From NCBI RefSeq assembly GCF_007713465.1, contig NZ_VMSG01000002.1, forward strand, positions 124,001-188,000: DNA of 64,000 bases, written 5' to 3'. Origin of the DNA: Pseudomonas sp. H3(2019). GTDB lineage: Bacteria > Pseudomonadota > Gammaproteobacteria > Pseudomonadales > Pseudomonadaceae. Below are positions 26,114 through 35,548 of the stretch, one piece after another (the first letter of the stretch is position 1; each line of letters begins with the position of its first letter). The translations under genes were made by a program, and so were the position numbers. The notes under the pieces are model-generated. The model saw only the letters and a list, made by a program, of their open reading frames with translations. It did no database searches and was not told the origin of the DNA.

Positions 26114-28738
26114 CTAGAGCAGCAAGGCCACCAGCGCACTCCAGCCGGTTTGATGGCTGGCACCCAAGCCGCGGCCGGTTTCGCCATGGAAATACTCGTG
26201 AAACAGCACCAGGTCACAGCTCAACGGGTCGGCCTGGAGCTGCGCGTAGCCGACCATCGACGGTCGGCTACCGTTTTCATCCCGCAGAAACAGTCGAGTC
26301 AGACGCTGACTCAAACTGTCGGCTACTTGGGCAAGCGATGCCAGATAGCCTGAACCGCTGGGGTATTCGACCGAAAAGTTTTCGCCGTAGTAGCGATGAA
26401 ACTCACGCAACGACTCGATCAGCAGGTAATTGATCGGCATCCACAGCGGCCCGCGCCAGTTGGAATTGCCGCCGTACAGCCGCGAACCGGATTCCGCCGG
26501 TTCATAGTCGGCACACAGTTTGTTGCCATTGATTTGCATGCCAAACGGATGCTCGGCGAAGGCTTTGGACAAGGAGCGAACGCCGAATTCGGAGAGGAAC
26601 TCGGCCTCATCGAGCATGCGTTTGAGCAGGTTTTTGGTGCGCTCGCCACGCAACAGTGCGAGCAGTATCCGATTGCCTTTTCCGGGCTCGGTCCAGCGTG
26701 AAATCAGACTCGCCAGGTCCGGCCTATGATGCAGGAAGCCCAATAAACGCTCACGCAAACCCGGCAACCCTTCGTGCTCGTGCTGTTCCAGCACCTGCAC
26801 CGCGAACAGCGGCATCAAGCCGACGATAGAGCGCAGGCGCAGTGGCTCGTTGGCCCCGTCGGGACGGTGCAGAACATCGTAGAAAAACTGGTCCTGTTCA
26901 TCCCACAACCCTTCAGCGGCATCGTCCACGCGGTTGATGGCGCCGGCGATATAGAGAAAGTGCTCGAAGAACTTCACCGCGATGTCGACGTACACCGGAT
27001 TGCGCTTGGCCAGTTCCAGGGCAATCCGCATCAAGTCCAGCGCATACGCCGCTACCCATGCCGTACCGTCGGCCTGATCCAGGTGAAAACCGGGTGGTAA
27101 CGCGGCCGAACGGTCAAACAGCGCAATGTTGTCCAGCCCGAGAAACCCGCCCTGGAACAGGTTGCGACCTTCGGCATCCTTGCGGTTTACCCACCAGGAA
27201 AAATTCAGCAGCAGCTTGTGGAAAATCCGCTCGAGAAAATCCATATCGCCGACACCGGTCAAGGCCTTGTCACGCTGATACACCCGCCAACTGGCCCAGG
27301 CATGCACCGGCGGGTTGGCATCGTCGAAACGCCACTCATAAGCCGGCAGTTGGCCGTTGGGGTGCATGAAGCGGTCTTTGACCAACAGCAGCAGTTGATG
27401 CTTGGCAAAACCCGGATCGATCAACGCGTAAGCAACGGCCTGAAAGCCCAGGTCCCACGACGCGTACCACGGATATTCCCAGGTGTCGGGCATGGAAACG
27501 ATGTCGGCGTTCGACAAATGCCGCCAGTGGGTGTTGCGGATGTGCAGCCGCGCGGGCGGTGGCGAGGGTTGTCCGGGGTCGCCGTCGAGCCAGCGATTGA
27601 CGTCGAAGTAATACAGCTGCTTGGACCAGAGCAACCCGGCCAGCGCCTGACGCTGAACGTTACGTGCGTCCGGGTCCGTCATCTGTGCTTGCAGCACCGC
27701 GTAATAGTCATCGGCCTCCAAGCGACGGCGTTCGAACAACGCCTTGGCGTTGATCTTGGGCACGACAGTCGGCGCAAAGCGCAGGTAGATGCTTTTGCGC
27801 GCCAGCCCGTCCAGTTCGAGAACAAAATGCGCCGCGACCCGAGTACCGGCGTCACGTCGAATCGCCCCCGCCACACCGTCGACCAGATAATCGTTGATGC
27901 CATCCTTGAACGGGCCGTTGGCGGGCACACCGTCGAGTTTCGGATGATTGGTCTGGTTGTCGCAGAACAGCCACTCACATCCCTCCTCGCCCCAGGCACT
28001 GAGTTGCCGGTCCGCCAGCATCGGGTGCTGCGCCAGGACCGAGTCGCCGGTCAGCGTCAGGCTGGGCATGTGCCGGTCACCACCCCAACTCCAGGTGTTG
28101 CGCGCCCACACCTGAGGCAAGACCCGCAGACGCGCCGGCAAATCCGAACGGTTGTGCACGGTGACCCGCATCAACAGGTCATCCGGGCTGTTCTTGGCGT
28201 ATTCCACCGTTACGTCGAAGTAGCGGTCGTCCTCGAACACCCCGGTATCGAGGATTTCATACTCGGTATCGGAAAGGCCGCGACGAGCGTTCTCGGCCAC
28301 CAGGTCGGCATAGGGAAACGTTGCCTGCGGGTATTTGTAGAGCATGCGCATGTAGGCATGGCTCGGCACCCCGTCGACATAAAAATACAGCTCTTTGACG
28401 TCCTCGCCGTGATTGCCTTCGGCATTGTTCAGGCCAAACAAACGCTCCTTGAGAATCGGGTCGCGCTCGTTCCATAGCCCCAATCCGACACACCAGTGCT
28501 GGGCCCGGTCGCAAAACCCGGCCAACCCGTCCTCGCCCCAACGATACGCCCGGCTGCGGGCGTGCTCATGCGGGAAATACGTCCAGGCATCGCCATCGGC
28601 GCTGTAGTCCTCGCGCACGGTGCCCCATTGCCGTTCACTCAAGTACGGGCCCCACTCGCGCCAGCACTGCGCCTCATCACCAACCAAACGTTGGCCTTCG
28701 ACGGTGTCGAGAATGTTCGCGGCCGACTTTGCTGTCAT
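26114..28738 (-). CDS. GH63/MGH1-like glycoside hydrolase, cytoplasmic
   Basis: The 874-residue protein lacks a signal peptide and resembles bacterial GH63-type glucosidases and mannosylglycerate-hydrolase-like enzymes with an (alpha/alpha)6 barrel. Recognisable segments are WREWGPYLSERQWGTVREDY at the start, YPWYASWDLGFQAVAYALID (a position where the family has its catalytic acid), GGFLGLDNIALFDRS and SNWRGPLWMPINYLLIESL near the end. It may hydrolyse alpha-glucosides or a compatible solute. Start 28738 is chosen as the last ATG before the conserved N-terminus; its ribosome-binding site is weak. It is divergent from a LysR gene, which could regulate it. Confidence 0.87.
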   Translation of the reverse strand: MTAKSAANILDTVEGQRLVGDEAQCWREWGPYLSERQWGTVREDYSADGDAWTYFPHEHARSRAYRWGEDGLAGFCDRAQHWCVGLGLWNERDPILKERLFGLNNAEGNHGEDVKELYFYVDGVPSHAYMRMLYKYPQATFPYADLVAENARRGLSDTEYEILDTGVFEDDRYFDVTVEYAKNSPDDLLMRVTVHNRSDLPARLRVLPQVWARNTWSWGGDRHMPSLTLTGDSVLAQHPMLADRQLSAWGEEGCEWLFCDNQTNHPKLDGVPANGPFKDGINDYLVDGVAGAIRRDAGTRVAAHFVLELDGLARKSIYLRFAPTVVPKINAKALFERRRLEADDYYAVLQAQMTDPDARNVQRQALAGLLWSKQLYYFDVNRWLDGDPGQPSPPPARLHIRNTHWRHLSNADIVSMPDTWEYPWYASWDLGFQAVAYALIDPGFAKHQLLLLVKDRFMHPNGQLPAYEWRFDDANPPVHAWASWRVYQRDKALTGVGDMDFLERIFHKLLLNFSWWVNRKDAEGRNLFQGGFLGLDNIALFDRSAALPPGFHLDQADGTAWVAAYALDLMRIALELAKRNPVYVDIAVKFFEHFLYIAGAINRVDDAAEGLWDEQDQFFYDVLHRPDGANEPLRLRSIVGLMPLFAVQVLEQHEHEGLPGLRERLLGFLHHRPDLASLISRWTEPGKGNRILLALLRGERTKNLLKRMLDEAEFLSEFGVRSLSKAFAEHPFGMQINGNKLCADYEPAESGSRLYGGNSNWRGPLWMPINYLLIESLREFHRYYGENFSVEYPSGSGYLASLAQVADSLSQRLTRLFLRDENGSRPSMVGYAQLQADPLSCDLVLFHEYFHGETGRGLGASHQTGWSALVALLL

Positions 28739-28879
28739 GAGAACGTCCGTTGTTGCCTGGGATGATTTGCAGTGTAGAGCGAGGACTCGCCCCGGTGCAC
28801 GCGGCTTCCTGTTCATTCAACTCGAGTTCAGGCGCACGCTTGCTCTACACTGCGGGGCTCTTCACCTCAGCGACGGCTT

Positions 28880-29743
28880 ATGGACATCGATCTCGCCCGT
28901 ACCTTTCTGGAAATCGTTCGCTGCGGCAGTCTTGCAGCCGCCGCCGATAAGCTGCACGTCACCCAGACCGCGATCACCGCTCGGGTGCAGAAGCTCGAAA
29001 GCCAGCTCGCCAGCACCTTGTTCGTACGCAACCGCGCTGGCGCTCGCCTGACCGCGGATGGCGAAGCCTTCGTGGTGTACGCCAATCAACTGGTACAGAC
29101 ATGGGAAGCCGCGCGCCGGGATTTGCCGCTGCCGGAAGGCTACCGCAATGTGCTGCACATCGGCGGCGAGGTCAGTTTGTGCAACCCGTTGATGCTCAGT
29201 TGGGCCCGCGAACTGCGTGAGAAGATCCCCAGCCACGCCTTGCGCACAGAAATCCGCGACGGCGAAAACCTGCTGCGCCAACTGGAATTGGGCGTGCTGG
29301 ATGCCGCGCTGGTGTTTCAACCCGAGTACTGGCCACAGCTGCAAGTGGAGCAACTGCTGGAGGAGAAACTCATCCTGGTGCGCCTGCCATCCAGGCCCGA
29401 ACCCTACGTCTATATCGACTGGGGCAAAGAGTTCCGGCGCCAGCACGACGCGGCACTGCCGGACAAGGCCAAAGCCGCGCTGAGTTTCAACCTCGGCCCG
29501 CTGGCGCTGCAATACATCCTGCAAAGCGGTGGCACCGGTTATTTCCGCACTCGGGTGGTTCAGACCTACCTCGACAGCGGCGTGCTGGAACGGGTGCCCA
29601 AAGCCCCGGAATTCAGTTACCCGACCTATCTGGTGTATTCACGGGATCGCGACTCGGCGGTGCTGCAACAGGCCTTTGAGTTGTTGCGCGAACTGGTCAA
29701 GGCCGACAGCGACTGGTCGCAGCGCTGGGATCCGTTGATCTGA
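28880..29743 (+). CDS. LysR-family transcriptional regulator
   Basis: The 287-residue protein has the LysR N-terminal winged helix (MDIDLARTFLEIVRCGSLAA, recognition helix HVTQTAITARVQKLESQL) and a type 2 periplasmic-binding-like effector domain from about residue 90. It is divergent from the GH63-like gene with 141 bp between the starts, suggesting control of that gene or itself. The effector is unknown. The start lacks a strong Shine-Dalgarno, but the N-terminus matches the family exactly. Confidence 0.93.
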   Translation: MDIDLARTFLEIVRCGSLAAAADKLHVTQTAITARVQKLESQLASTLFVRNRAGARLTADGEAFVVYANQLVQTWEAARRDLPLPEGYRNVLHIGGEVSLCNPLMLSWARELREKIPSHALRTEIRDGENLLRQLELGVLDAALVFQPEYWPQLQVEQLLEEKLILVRLPSRPEPYVYIDWGKEFRRQHDAALPDKAKAALSFNLGPLALQYILQSGGTGYFRTRVVQTYLDSGVLERVPKAPEFSYPTYLVYSRDRDSAVLQQAFELLRELVKADSDWSQRWDPLI

Positions 29744-29841
29744 GCAACATCCACACCCGTTCGGCGTGAATACCCACTCAATCCCGACATCCATTGGCTG
29801 AATAATTTCTCCGCGACTAGTCTTTTGTTAATAACAACGAC

Positions 29842-30042
29842 GTGACCTATGAATGCGCCAGCGAGGGTGACGGCACTTGCTTCGTTCGCACCCTGGAATA
29901 CCGCTTCAGCGGACGGCTGATGCGCCTGGCCAATCGACTGCTGCTCAAGCGGCGTATCGAGCACGAATCGGCAGCCTCGATGCTGGCCCTGCGCGACATG
30001 GCACAACGGGCAATCCCGGCCCAGACAGGGTCAATCGCCTGA
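29842..30042 (+). pseudogene. C-terminal remnant of an SRPBCC (START/cyclase-like) protein
   Basis: The 66-residue frame (GTG start) reads like the last third of an SRPBCC-fold protein: VTYECASEGDGTCFVRTLEYRF is a late strand pair, and LMRLANRLLLKRRIEHESAA is the long C-terminal helix of that fold. Upstream the frame runs only seven more codons to a TAG at 29818, and no N-terminal two-thirds is present in the gap after the LysR gene. A gene broken by deletion is the simplest reading. An independent short peptide is possible but there is no clear ribosome-binding site. Confidence 0.5.
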
Positions 30043-30091
30043 TGCGCAACACACCACATTGAATCAACGCGTGCAAGCAGACTGCCGAACA

Positions 30092-30112
30092 GGGGGCGAC
30101 ACGGCGCCCCCC
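30092..30112. terminator. GC-rich hairpin downstream of the YdcH-like gene
   Basis: GGGGGCG and CGCCCCC around ACACGG, 9 bp past the stop of the minus-strand gene at 30121. Neither side has a T-run. Confidence 0.4.
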
Positions 30113-30120
30113 CACGTTGG

Positions 30121-30360
30121 TCACGTTCTGGCAGAACCGTTCAATCTCTGGGATATTTCGTCTTTGATAGAAAGGCGCTTTTCCTTGAGCTTCCTTACTT
30201 CGTCATCTGCCTGAGCCTGGGCTTCTGCCTTCAGGACCCGGTTGTCGATATCCGAATATTTATCCAGCAGCGCATTCAGGTGGGGATCATTGGCACGCTT
30301 TTGCTGAATGACTTCCTTTGAGCAGCTCAGGTCCTGATACAGGTCATGATTCACCGGCAT
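30121..30360 (-). CDS. YdcH/DUF465 family small coiled protein
   Basis: This 79-residue, almost wholly helical and highly charged protein shows the DUF465 pattern LNALLDKYSDIDNRVLKAEA followed by LKEKRLSIKDEISQRL. The function of the family is unknown. GGAGGTG stands 6 nt before the ATG, a very strong ribosome-binding site. It lies 173 bp behind the three-lipoprotein operon on the same strand, with a hairpin in the gap; co-transcription is possible. Confidence 0.88.
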   Translation of the reverse strand: MPVNHDLYQDLSCSKEVIQQKRANDPHLNALLDKYSDIDNRVLKAEAQAQADDEVRKLKEKRLSIKDEISQRLNGSART

Positions 30361-30505
30361 GGAACACCTCCGTTTGTTGATCGGTGGCGAACGCCTTTGC
30401 GCGCGCTCGCCAGCTATCAGAATGGCCTCGCTCGGCAGTTGCTGTCGACTATCAATCGGACCAGCGGTGCCCGTTGGTCGCAACTCGCGACTGGCAAGGG
30501 TGACG

Positions 30506-30521
30506 AGGGAGCTTGCTCCCT
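30506..30521. repeat. Small palindrome AGGGAGC-TT-GCTCCCT
   Basis: A 7-bp exact stem just downstream of the DUF799 gene. The GAGGGAGCTTGCTCCC core is a frequent intergenic repeat motif in pseudomonads and may act as a weak transcription stop. Confidence 0.5.
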
Positions 30522-30533
30522 TGCAGAGGTCAA

Positions 30534-31193
30534 TCAGTCAGTGCCGTACTTCGGCGAACGCGGCCCGTACAGCAACCCCGCAGAATGGCCCGCCGACAAC
30601 AGTCGTTCACTGGTGATACCGGCAATCGGGTGAGCGGCGTCGGTGGAGCTGTTGATGATCTGCTTGACTGCTGCGGTGATCAGCAGACCCACCAAACCAC
30701 CTGAGTTGTTGTTGCCACCCTCTTCGCTCGACGCGCTGGCCGAGCCGGTCCACAAGGTAGTGCCCGTCTTGAGGTCTACCAGTTTCGCGCTGGCGGTAAC
30801 CACGGTCGCACTGGAGATCACCATGTAACGAGTGCCGTAGTCAGTCACGGTAATGTAGAGCGCGGCATCGGCACCGAAGATCTCTTGCAGTTTGTTGGCT
30901 GGCGCCTGGTGGATGTCCGCCGGCGTGGTCAGACCGTTCTGGTGGAACGTCTCGTCGACCAGCGCGATCGGCAGCACGTAGTAACCGGCTTCAGCCAACG
31001 GATAGGTAACCTGCGAGAGCATGCTGTAAGACGCCTTGACGTCCGGCGAATTGTTCAGCGGCGGCAGCACCAGAATGGTTTTTGGACGGCTTTGTTTATA
31101 AGCCGAGTAGTCCACGGTCTTGGGGCTGACGCAACCGCCGAGGACTGCCAGGGCCAGCAGGCCGGCCATCAGTTTCAATGAGCGCGCGATCAT
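30534..31193 (-). CDS. DUF799 (GNA1162-like) outer-membrane-type lipoprotein
   Basis: The 219-residue precursor has a lipoprotein signal (LLALAVLGGC, lipobox VLGGC) and a body typical of DUF799: TILVLPPLNNSPDVKASYSM, then FGADAALYITVTDYGTRYMV and a glycine/asparagine-rich loop EEGGNNNSGG. It is the third gene of an operon with a DUF4810 lipoprotein and a CsgG-like lipoprotein; its ATG overlaps the stop of the preceding gene by 4 bp. These three families travel together in many proteobacteria, which suggests one envelope complex of unknown function. Confidence 0.9.
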   Translation of the reverse strand: MIARSLKLMAGLLALAVLGGCVSPKTVDYSAYKQSRPKTILVLPPLNNSPDVKASYSMLSQVTYPLAEAGYYVLPIALVDETFHQNGLTTPADIHQAPANKLQEIFGADAALYITVTDYGTRYMVISSATVVTASAKLVDLKTGTTLWTGSASASSEEGGNNNSGGLVGLLITAAVKQIINSSTDAAHPIAGITSERLLSAGHSAGLLYGPRSPKYGTD

Positions 31194-31561
31194 TGGGTAT
31201 CTCCGGTCTTGGCGTTTTTAAGCAGAAAGTCCATGTACGGCGTCGACTCGGGAAACAGGGTCTTCTCGGTTCTGAACTGCTGCACCATCTGATCGTCCTT
31301 GCCCAGGCTCAGGTACAACAGACCCAGGTGAGCGTGGTAGCCAGGCGGCGGCGTCTTGCCGGTGGATTTGATCTTTTGCAGGTCGCGCTCCAGCGCTTCG
31401 GCCTGGGCTTCCTTGGGCTCCTCGCCCTTGAAATACTCATAAACCTGTGGCTGGTAGCCTTCCCACTGGTAAAGGGTTTGCGGACTGCTGCATCCGGCCA
31501 ACAGGCCACTGACCAGCAACATCGACGCCATCGGCGCCCACGACATATAACGCTTGAACAT
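31190..31561 (-). CDS. DUF4810 lipoprotein
   Basis: The 123-residue precursor has a lipoprotein signal with lipobox LLAGC and a short helical, TPR-like body (YQWEGYQPQVYEYFKGEEPK, PPPGYHAHLGLLYLSLGK). That repeat-like region suggests a docking role between partner proteins. ATG 31561 is chosen over an in-frame start at 31582 because it gives a normal signal peptide. It follows the CsgG-like gene by 30 bp and overlaps the DUF799 gene by 4 bp. Confidence 0.88.
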   Translation of the reverse strand: MFKRYMSWAPMASMLLVSGLLAGCSSPQTLYQWEGYQPQVYEYFKGEEPKEAQAEALERDLQKIKSTGKTPPPGYHAHLGLLYLSLGKDDQMVQQFRTEKTLFPESTPYMDFLLKNAKTGDTQ

Positions 31562-31591
31562 GCTTGTAACGCTCCTTGTCATCGACCTTGA

Positions 31592-32272
31592 TCAGTTGCC
31601 CGGCTTCCATGCACCCGAGTTCATGCCATCCACCAGGCGATTGATCGCCTCGCGCATCGCCAGGTCGAGCACCTTGCCGTTGAGGGTCGAATCGTAGGCC
31701 GCGGTACCGCCGAAGCCGATGACTTCACGGTTGGACAAGGCGTATTCACCTGCGCCCTGAGTCGAATAAACGACTTCCGACGTGCTGATATTGACGATGT
31801 TCAAGTTGACCTTGGCGTACGCCACCTGGGTCTTGCCACGGCCAAGAATGCCGAACAGCTGGTGATCGCCAGTCTCTTTGCGGCCGAATTCGGTAACGTC
31901 GCCAGTCACCACAAAATCAGCCCCCTTGAGGCGCTGGGACTGCCCCTTGATCGCTGCTTCCTGCTGGATCTCGCCCATGTTGTCGCGGTCCAGCACGCTG
32001 AAGCGGTTGGTCTGCTGCAAGTGAGTGATCAGGATGGTCTTGGCCTGACCGCCGAGGCGATCCACACCATCGGAGAAGATCCCGCGCATGTAGCTCGAAC
32101 GGTTGTCGAACTTGCCAACGGCCATCGGCACTCGAACACCGACAAAGGCCTGGCTGGCGCTTTCGACTTTGGCTACCGGCAATGCGCGGGAGCTTTCGGT
32201 CGCACACCCGGCCATCGCGCCTAATACGGCAATCGCTGCCCCTGATACCACCATTCGAGAGATCATTCTCAC
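31592..32272 (-). CDS. CsgG/HfaB-family lipoprotein
   Basis: The 226-residue precursor has lipobox MAGC and a CsgG-like domain: MAVGKFDNRSSYMRGIFSDG, LQQTNRFSVLDRDNMGEIQQ and GADFVVTGDVTEFGRKETG are all typical. True CsgG forms the curli secretion pore; this shorter relative lacks curli genes nearby and heads a three-lipoprotein operon, so a curli role is unlikely. The GTG at 32272 has AAAGGAA 6 nt upstream; an ATG two codons later is an alternative start. It is the first gene of the operon. Confidence 0.9.
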   Translation of the reverse strand: MRMISRMVVSGAAIAVLGAMAGCATESSRALPVAKVESASQAFVGVRVPMAVGKFDNRSSYMRGIFSDGVDRLGGQAKTILITHLQQTNRFSVLDRDNMGEIQQEAAIKGQSQRLKGADFVVTGDVTEFGRKETGDHQLFGILGRGKTQVAYAKVNLNIVNISTSEVVYSTQGAGEYALSNREVIGFGGTAAYDSTLNGKVLDLAMREAINRLVDGMNSGAWKPGN

Positions 32273-32396
32273 TGTGCATTCCTTTTGAAAAACGGTTTAT
32301 CCCGGCACGGTCGTGCCCAACCACAGCGGGTTGCGGTGGCGAAAAAGCGATGGGAATTTGAGTCGGCAAGCGTCGTGCAGGACGTCGACGGACGGC

Positions 32397-32405
32397 ATTA
32401 TGCCA
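32397..32405 (-). promoter_or_regulatory. Possible extended -10 promoter for the CsgG-like operon
   Basis: TGGCATAAT on the minus strand matches an extended -10 (TGn plus CATAAT), about 125 bp before the first start codon. No good -35 is seen. Confidence 0.35.
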
Positions 32406-32470
32406 AAGTGCACTATTGAAGACAGTGTTTAAATTTTTTTGGCGTCAGCTCTTTGAGCGATCCGGGTGAT

Positions 32471-35400
32471 TTAGTGAAAGTCCCGGCTGTGCACGCTGAT
32501 GCCGTTGAGCAACGAGCTCAGGTCGCTCAAGCGTCCGGCGATCAGGTGCCGGACTTCACCGACCTTCTCCCAGCGGCCGTCGATCTTGAGCAATTGCGAG
32601 CCGATCAGTGCTTTGCGTTGGCGCTCGGCGAGGTCGCGCCAGACCACGACGTTGATGTTGCCAAACTCGTCTTCAAGGGTCACGAAGGTCACGCCACTGG
32701 CCGTGCCCGGGCGTTGGCGGCCGGTGACCAGGCCGGCGACGCTGACGTTGCGCCCATGTTCGACCTCCAGCAACTCCCGCGAACTGCGGCAACGTCGGGC
32801 ACGCAACTCATCGCGCAACAACGCCAGCGGATGCGGGCCGAGTGTGGTGCCGACGCTGCTGTAATCGGCTTGCAGGTCTTCACTCACGGTCGGTTTGGGC
32901 AACACCACGCAAGGCTCTTCCTGGCTCGGCAACCCGACGAACAACCCAAGTTGTTTCTGCACCCCCGCCACTTCCCAGCGTGCCCGATGACGATCACCGG
33001 CCAGCCGGCGCAACGCTCCGGCGTCGGCCAGTTGCTCTTGGGCTCGGGCATCGAGTCGGGCGCGCTCGCCCAGGTCGGCGATGTCGATGAACTCACCCTG
33101 CAAACGCGCTGCTTCGATGCGGCGCGCATCGTCCTCGCGAAAGCCCTTGATCATGCGCAACCCCAGGCGAATCGCCGGTTGCTCACCGTCAGTCGGCTCC
33201 AGGCTGCAATCCCAATCGCTGGCGGCCACGTCCACCGGACGGATCTGCAACTGATGCCGGCGCGCATCCTGGAGAATCTGGTCCGGGCTGTAGAAACCCA
33301 TCGGCCAGCTGTTGATCAGCGCACAGGCGAACGCCGCCGGCTCATGGCATTTCAACCAGCAGCTGGCGTAGGTCAGCAAGGCAAAACTGGCGGCGTGGGA
33401 TTCGGGAAAACCGTAGCTGCCAAAGCCCTTGATCTGCTCGAAAATCTGCGCGGCGAACTCCTCCGAGTAGCCGTTTTTCAGCATGCCTTCGCGAAGACGC
33501 TTCTGGTGCGGTTCAAGGCCACCGTGGCGCTTCCAGGCCGCCATGGAGCGGCGTAACTGATCGGCCTCGCCGGGACTGTAATCGGCGGCCACAATCGCGA
33601 TCTGCATGACCTGTTCCTGAAACAACGGCACGCCGAGAGTGCGTTTGAGCACGGCCTCCAACTGTACCGAGGGATAGGTTTCCGGCTCTTCCTTGTTACG
33701 TCGCCTTAGGTACGGGTGCACCATCCCGCCCTGGATCGGGCCGGGACGGACGATGGCCACTTCGATCACCAGGTCATAGAAGTTTTGGGGTTTGAGCCGG
33801 GGCAACATCGACATCTGTGCCCGGGACTCAATCTGGAACACCCCGATGGTATCGGCGCGGCTGATCATCTCGTAGGTTTGCCGGTCCTCGGACGGTATGT
33901 TGGCCAGGCTCAAATCCCGCCCGCGATGGTGGCGCAACAGATCGAAACAACGGCGAATGGCGCTGAGCATGCCGAGGGCAAGAATGTCGACCTTGAGCAG
34001 GCCGACCATGTCCAGATCGTCCTTGTCCCACTGGATGATCGTACGCTCGGCCATGGCTGCGTTTTCCACCGGCACCAGGCTGTCCAGCGGCTGCTCGGAA
34101 ATCACGAAACCGCCCGGATGCTGGGACAGGTGCCGGGGGAAGCCGATCAACTGCCGGGTCAGACTCAGCACCTGGCGCAGCACCGGGCTGTCCGGGTCGA
34201 AGCCACCTTCGCGCAGGCGTTCCAGCGGCGGCACATCGTCGCTCCAATGGCCACAGCAATCGGCCAGCGCATTGACCTGATCCGGCGGTAAACCGAGGGC
34301 CTTGGCCACGTCGCGGATCGCACCGGCACCGTGGTAAGTGCTGACCACCGCTGTCAGCGCGGCCCGGGTTCGGCCGTAACGCTGGAACACGTACTGCAGG
34401 ACTTCTTCGCGGCGCTCATGCTCGAAATCGACGTCGATATCCGGTGGCTCGTTGCGCTCTTTGGAGAGGAACCGCTCGAACAGCATGCTCGTCCGGCTCG
34501 GGTCGATTTCGGTGATTCCCAGGGCATAACACACCGCCGAGTTGGCGGCCGAGCCGCGCCCCTGACACAGAATGCGCTGGCTGCGGGCGAAGCTGACGAT
34601 GTCTTCGACGGTGAGAAAGTAACTCTCGTAACCGAGCTCGGCGATCAGTTTCAGTTCCTTTTCGATCAGCGCCATGACCGTGCTGTCCGGCCCTTCAGGC
34701 CAACGCCTGCTCAAGCCCTGCTCGGTCAACCAGCGTAGCCAGGAAGTCGGGGTCTGCCCTTCGGGCACCAGCTCGCGCGGGTATTGGTAGCGCAACTGAC
34801 CGAGATCGAAGGTGCAACGCCGGGCAATGACCTGCGTCTCTTCAAGCAACGACGCGGGATACAGCTCACGCAACGCCTCAAGGCTGCGCAAGTGCCGTTC
34901 GCCATTGGGGTGCAAGCGCTGCCCGGCGTCGGCAACCCGCACGTGCAGACGAATCGCCGTCATGGTGTCCTGCAATGCGCGGCGGCCACGGGTATGCATG
35001 TGCACATCACCGCTGGCCACCGCCGGAATCTGCAAGCGGGCAGCCAGGGCCTGTAAATCGGCCAGACGCCGGGCGTCGTTCTGTCCGCAGTGCAGCTCGA
35101 CCGCCAACCACAGCCGCTCGCCGAAAATACTTTTTAGCCAGGCGCCGTGTTCCAGTGCGTCGACGGCATCTGGCACCCACAACGCCAACAGTCCGGGCAA
35201 TGGTTCGCTGAAGTCTTCGCGCAGCACCCGGTACTGGCCCTTTTCCGTGCGCCGTCGGGCGTGGGTGATCAGCCGGCACAGGGCCTGATAACCCTCAAGG
35301 TTTTCCACCAGCAGCACCAGCTTGGGGCCGTTCTCGATGCGCATTTCACTGCCGATGATCAACGGCAATTCCAGCGCCTTGGCCGCTTGCCAGGCGCGGA

Positions 35401-35548
35401 CGATGCCGGCCAGAGTGCACTCGTCGGTGATCGCCAGGGCTTGGTAACCCTGACGTTTGGCCCGTTCGAACAGCTCGTGGGCACTCGATGCACCGCGCTG
35501 GAAACTGAAGTTCGACAGGCAGTGCAGTTCGGCGTAGTCAGCGCTCAT
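32471..35548 (-). CDS. dnaE2: Error-prone DNA polymerase III alpha subunit DnaE2 (ImuC)
   Basis: The 1,025-residue protein is a C-family polymerase of the DnaE2/ImuC class, which performs translesion synthesis with ImuA and ImuB after DNA damage. The N-terminal PHP domain begins [20 protein letters not shown]. The palm contains [20 protein letters not shown] and [18 protein letters not shown], which supplies the catalytic aspartates. A helix-hairpin-helix and a C-terminal OB-fold ([20 protein letters not shown]) follow. Start 35548 overlaps the imuB stop (ATGA), so the long upstream extension to 35749 is rejected. It is the last gene of the LexA2-controlled cassette. Confidence 0.96.
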   Translation of the reverse strand: MSADYAELHCLSNFSFQRGASSAHELFERAKRQGYQALAITDECTLAGIVRAWQAAKALELPLIIGSEMRIENGPKLVLLVENLEGYQALCRLITHARRRTEKGQYRVLREDFSEPLPGLLALWVPDAVDALEHGAWLKSIFGERLWLAVELHCGQNDARRLADLQALAARLQIPAVASGDVHMHTRGRRALQDTMTAIRLHVRVADAGQRLHPNGERHLRSLEALRELYPASLLEETQVIARRCTFDLGQLRYQYPRELVPEGQTPTSWLRWLTEQGLSRRWPEGPDSTVMALIEKELKLIAELGYESYFLTVEDIVSFARSQRILCQGRGSAANSAVCYALGITEIDPSRTSMLFERFLSKERNEPPDIDVDFEHERREEVLQYVFQRYGRTRAALTAVVSTYHGAGAIRDVAKALGLPPDQVNALADCCGHWSDDVPPLERLREGGFDPDSPVLRQVLSLTRQLIGFPRHLSQHPGGFVISEQPLDSLVPVENAAMAERTIIQWDKDDLDMVGLLKVDILALGMLSAIRRCFDLLRHHRGRDLSLANIPSEDRQTYEMISRADTIGVFQIESRAQMSMLPRLKPQNFYDLVIEVAIVRPGPIQGGMVHPYLRRRNKEEPETYPSVQLEAVLKRTLGVPLFQEQVMQIAIVAADYSPGEADQLRRSMAAWKRHGGLEPHQKRLREGMLKNGYSEEFAAQIFEQIKGFGSYGFPESHAASFALLTYASCWLKCHEPAAFACALINSWPMGFYSPDQILQDARRHQLQIRPVDVAASDWDCSLEPTDGEQPAIRLGLRMIKGFREDDARRIEAARLQGEFIDIADLGERARLDARAQEQLADAGALRRLAGDRHRARWEVAGVQKQLGLFVGLPSQEEPCVVLPKPTVSEDLQADYSSVGTTLGPHPLALLRDELRARRCRSSRELLEVEHGRNVSVAGLVTGRQRPGTASGVTFVTLEDEFGNINVVVWRDLAERQRKALIGSQLLKIDGRWEKVGEVRHLIAGRLSDLSSLLNGISVHSRDFH

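Noticed and set aside
31592..32272. CsgG-like gene as part of a curli system
   Set aside because: No csgA, csgB, csgE or csgF relatives are nearby, and the protein is shorter than CsgG and sits with DUF4810 and DUF799 partners.
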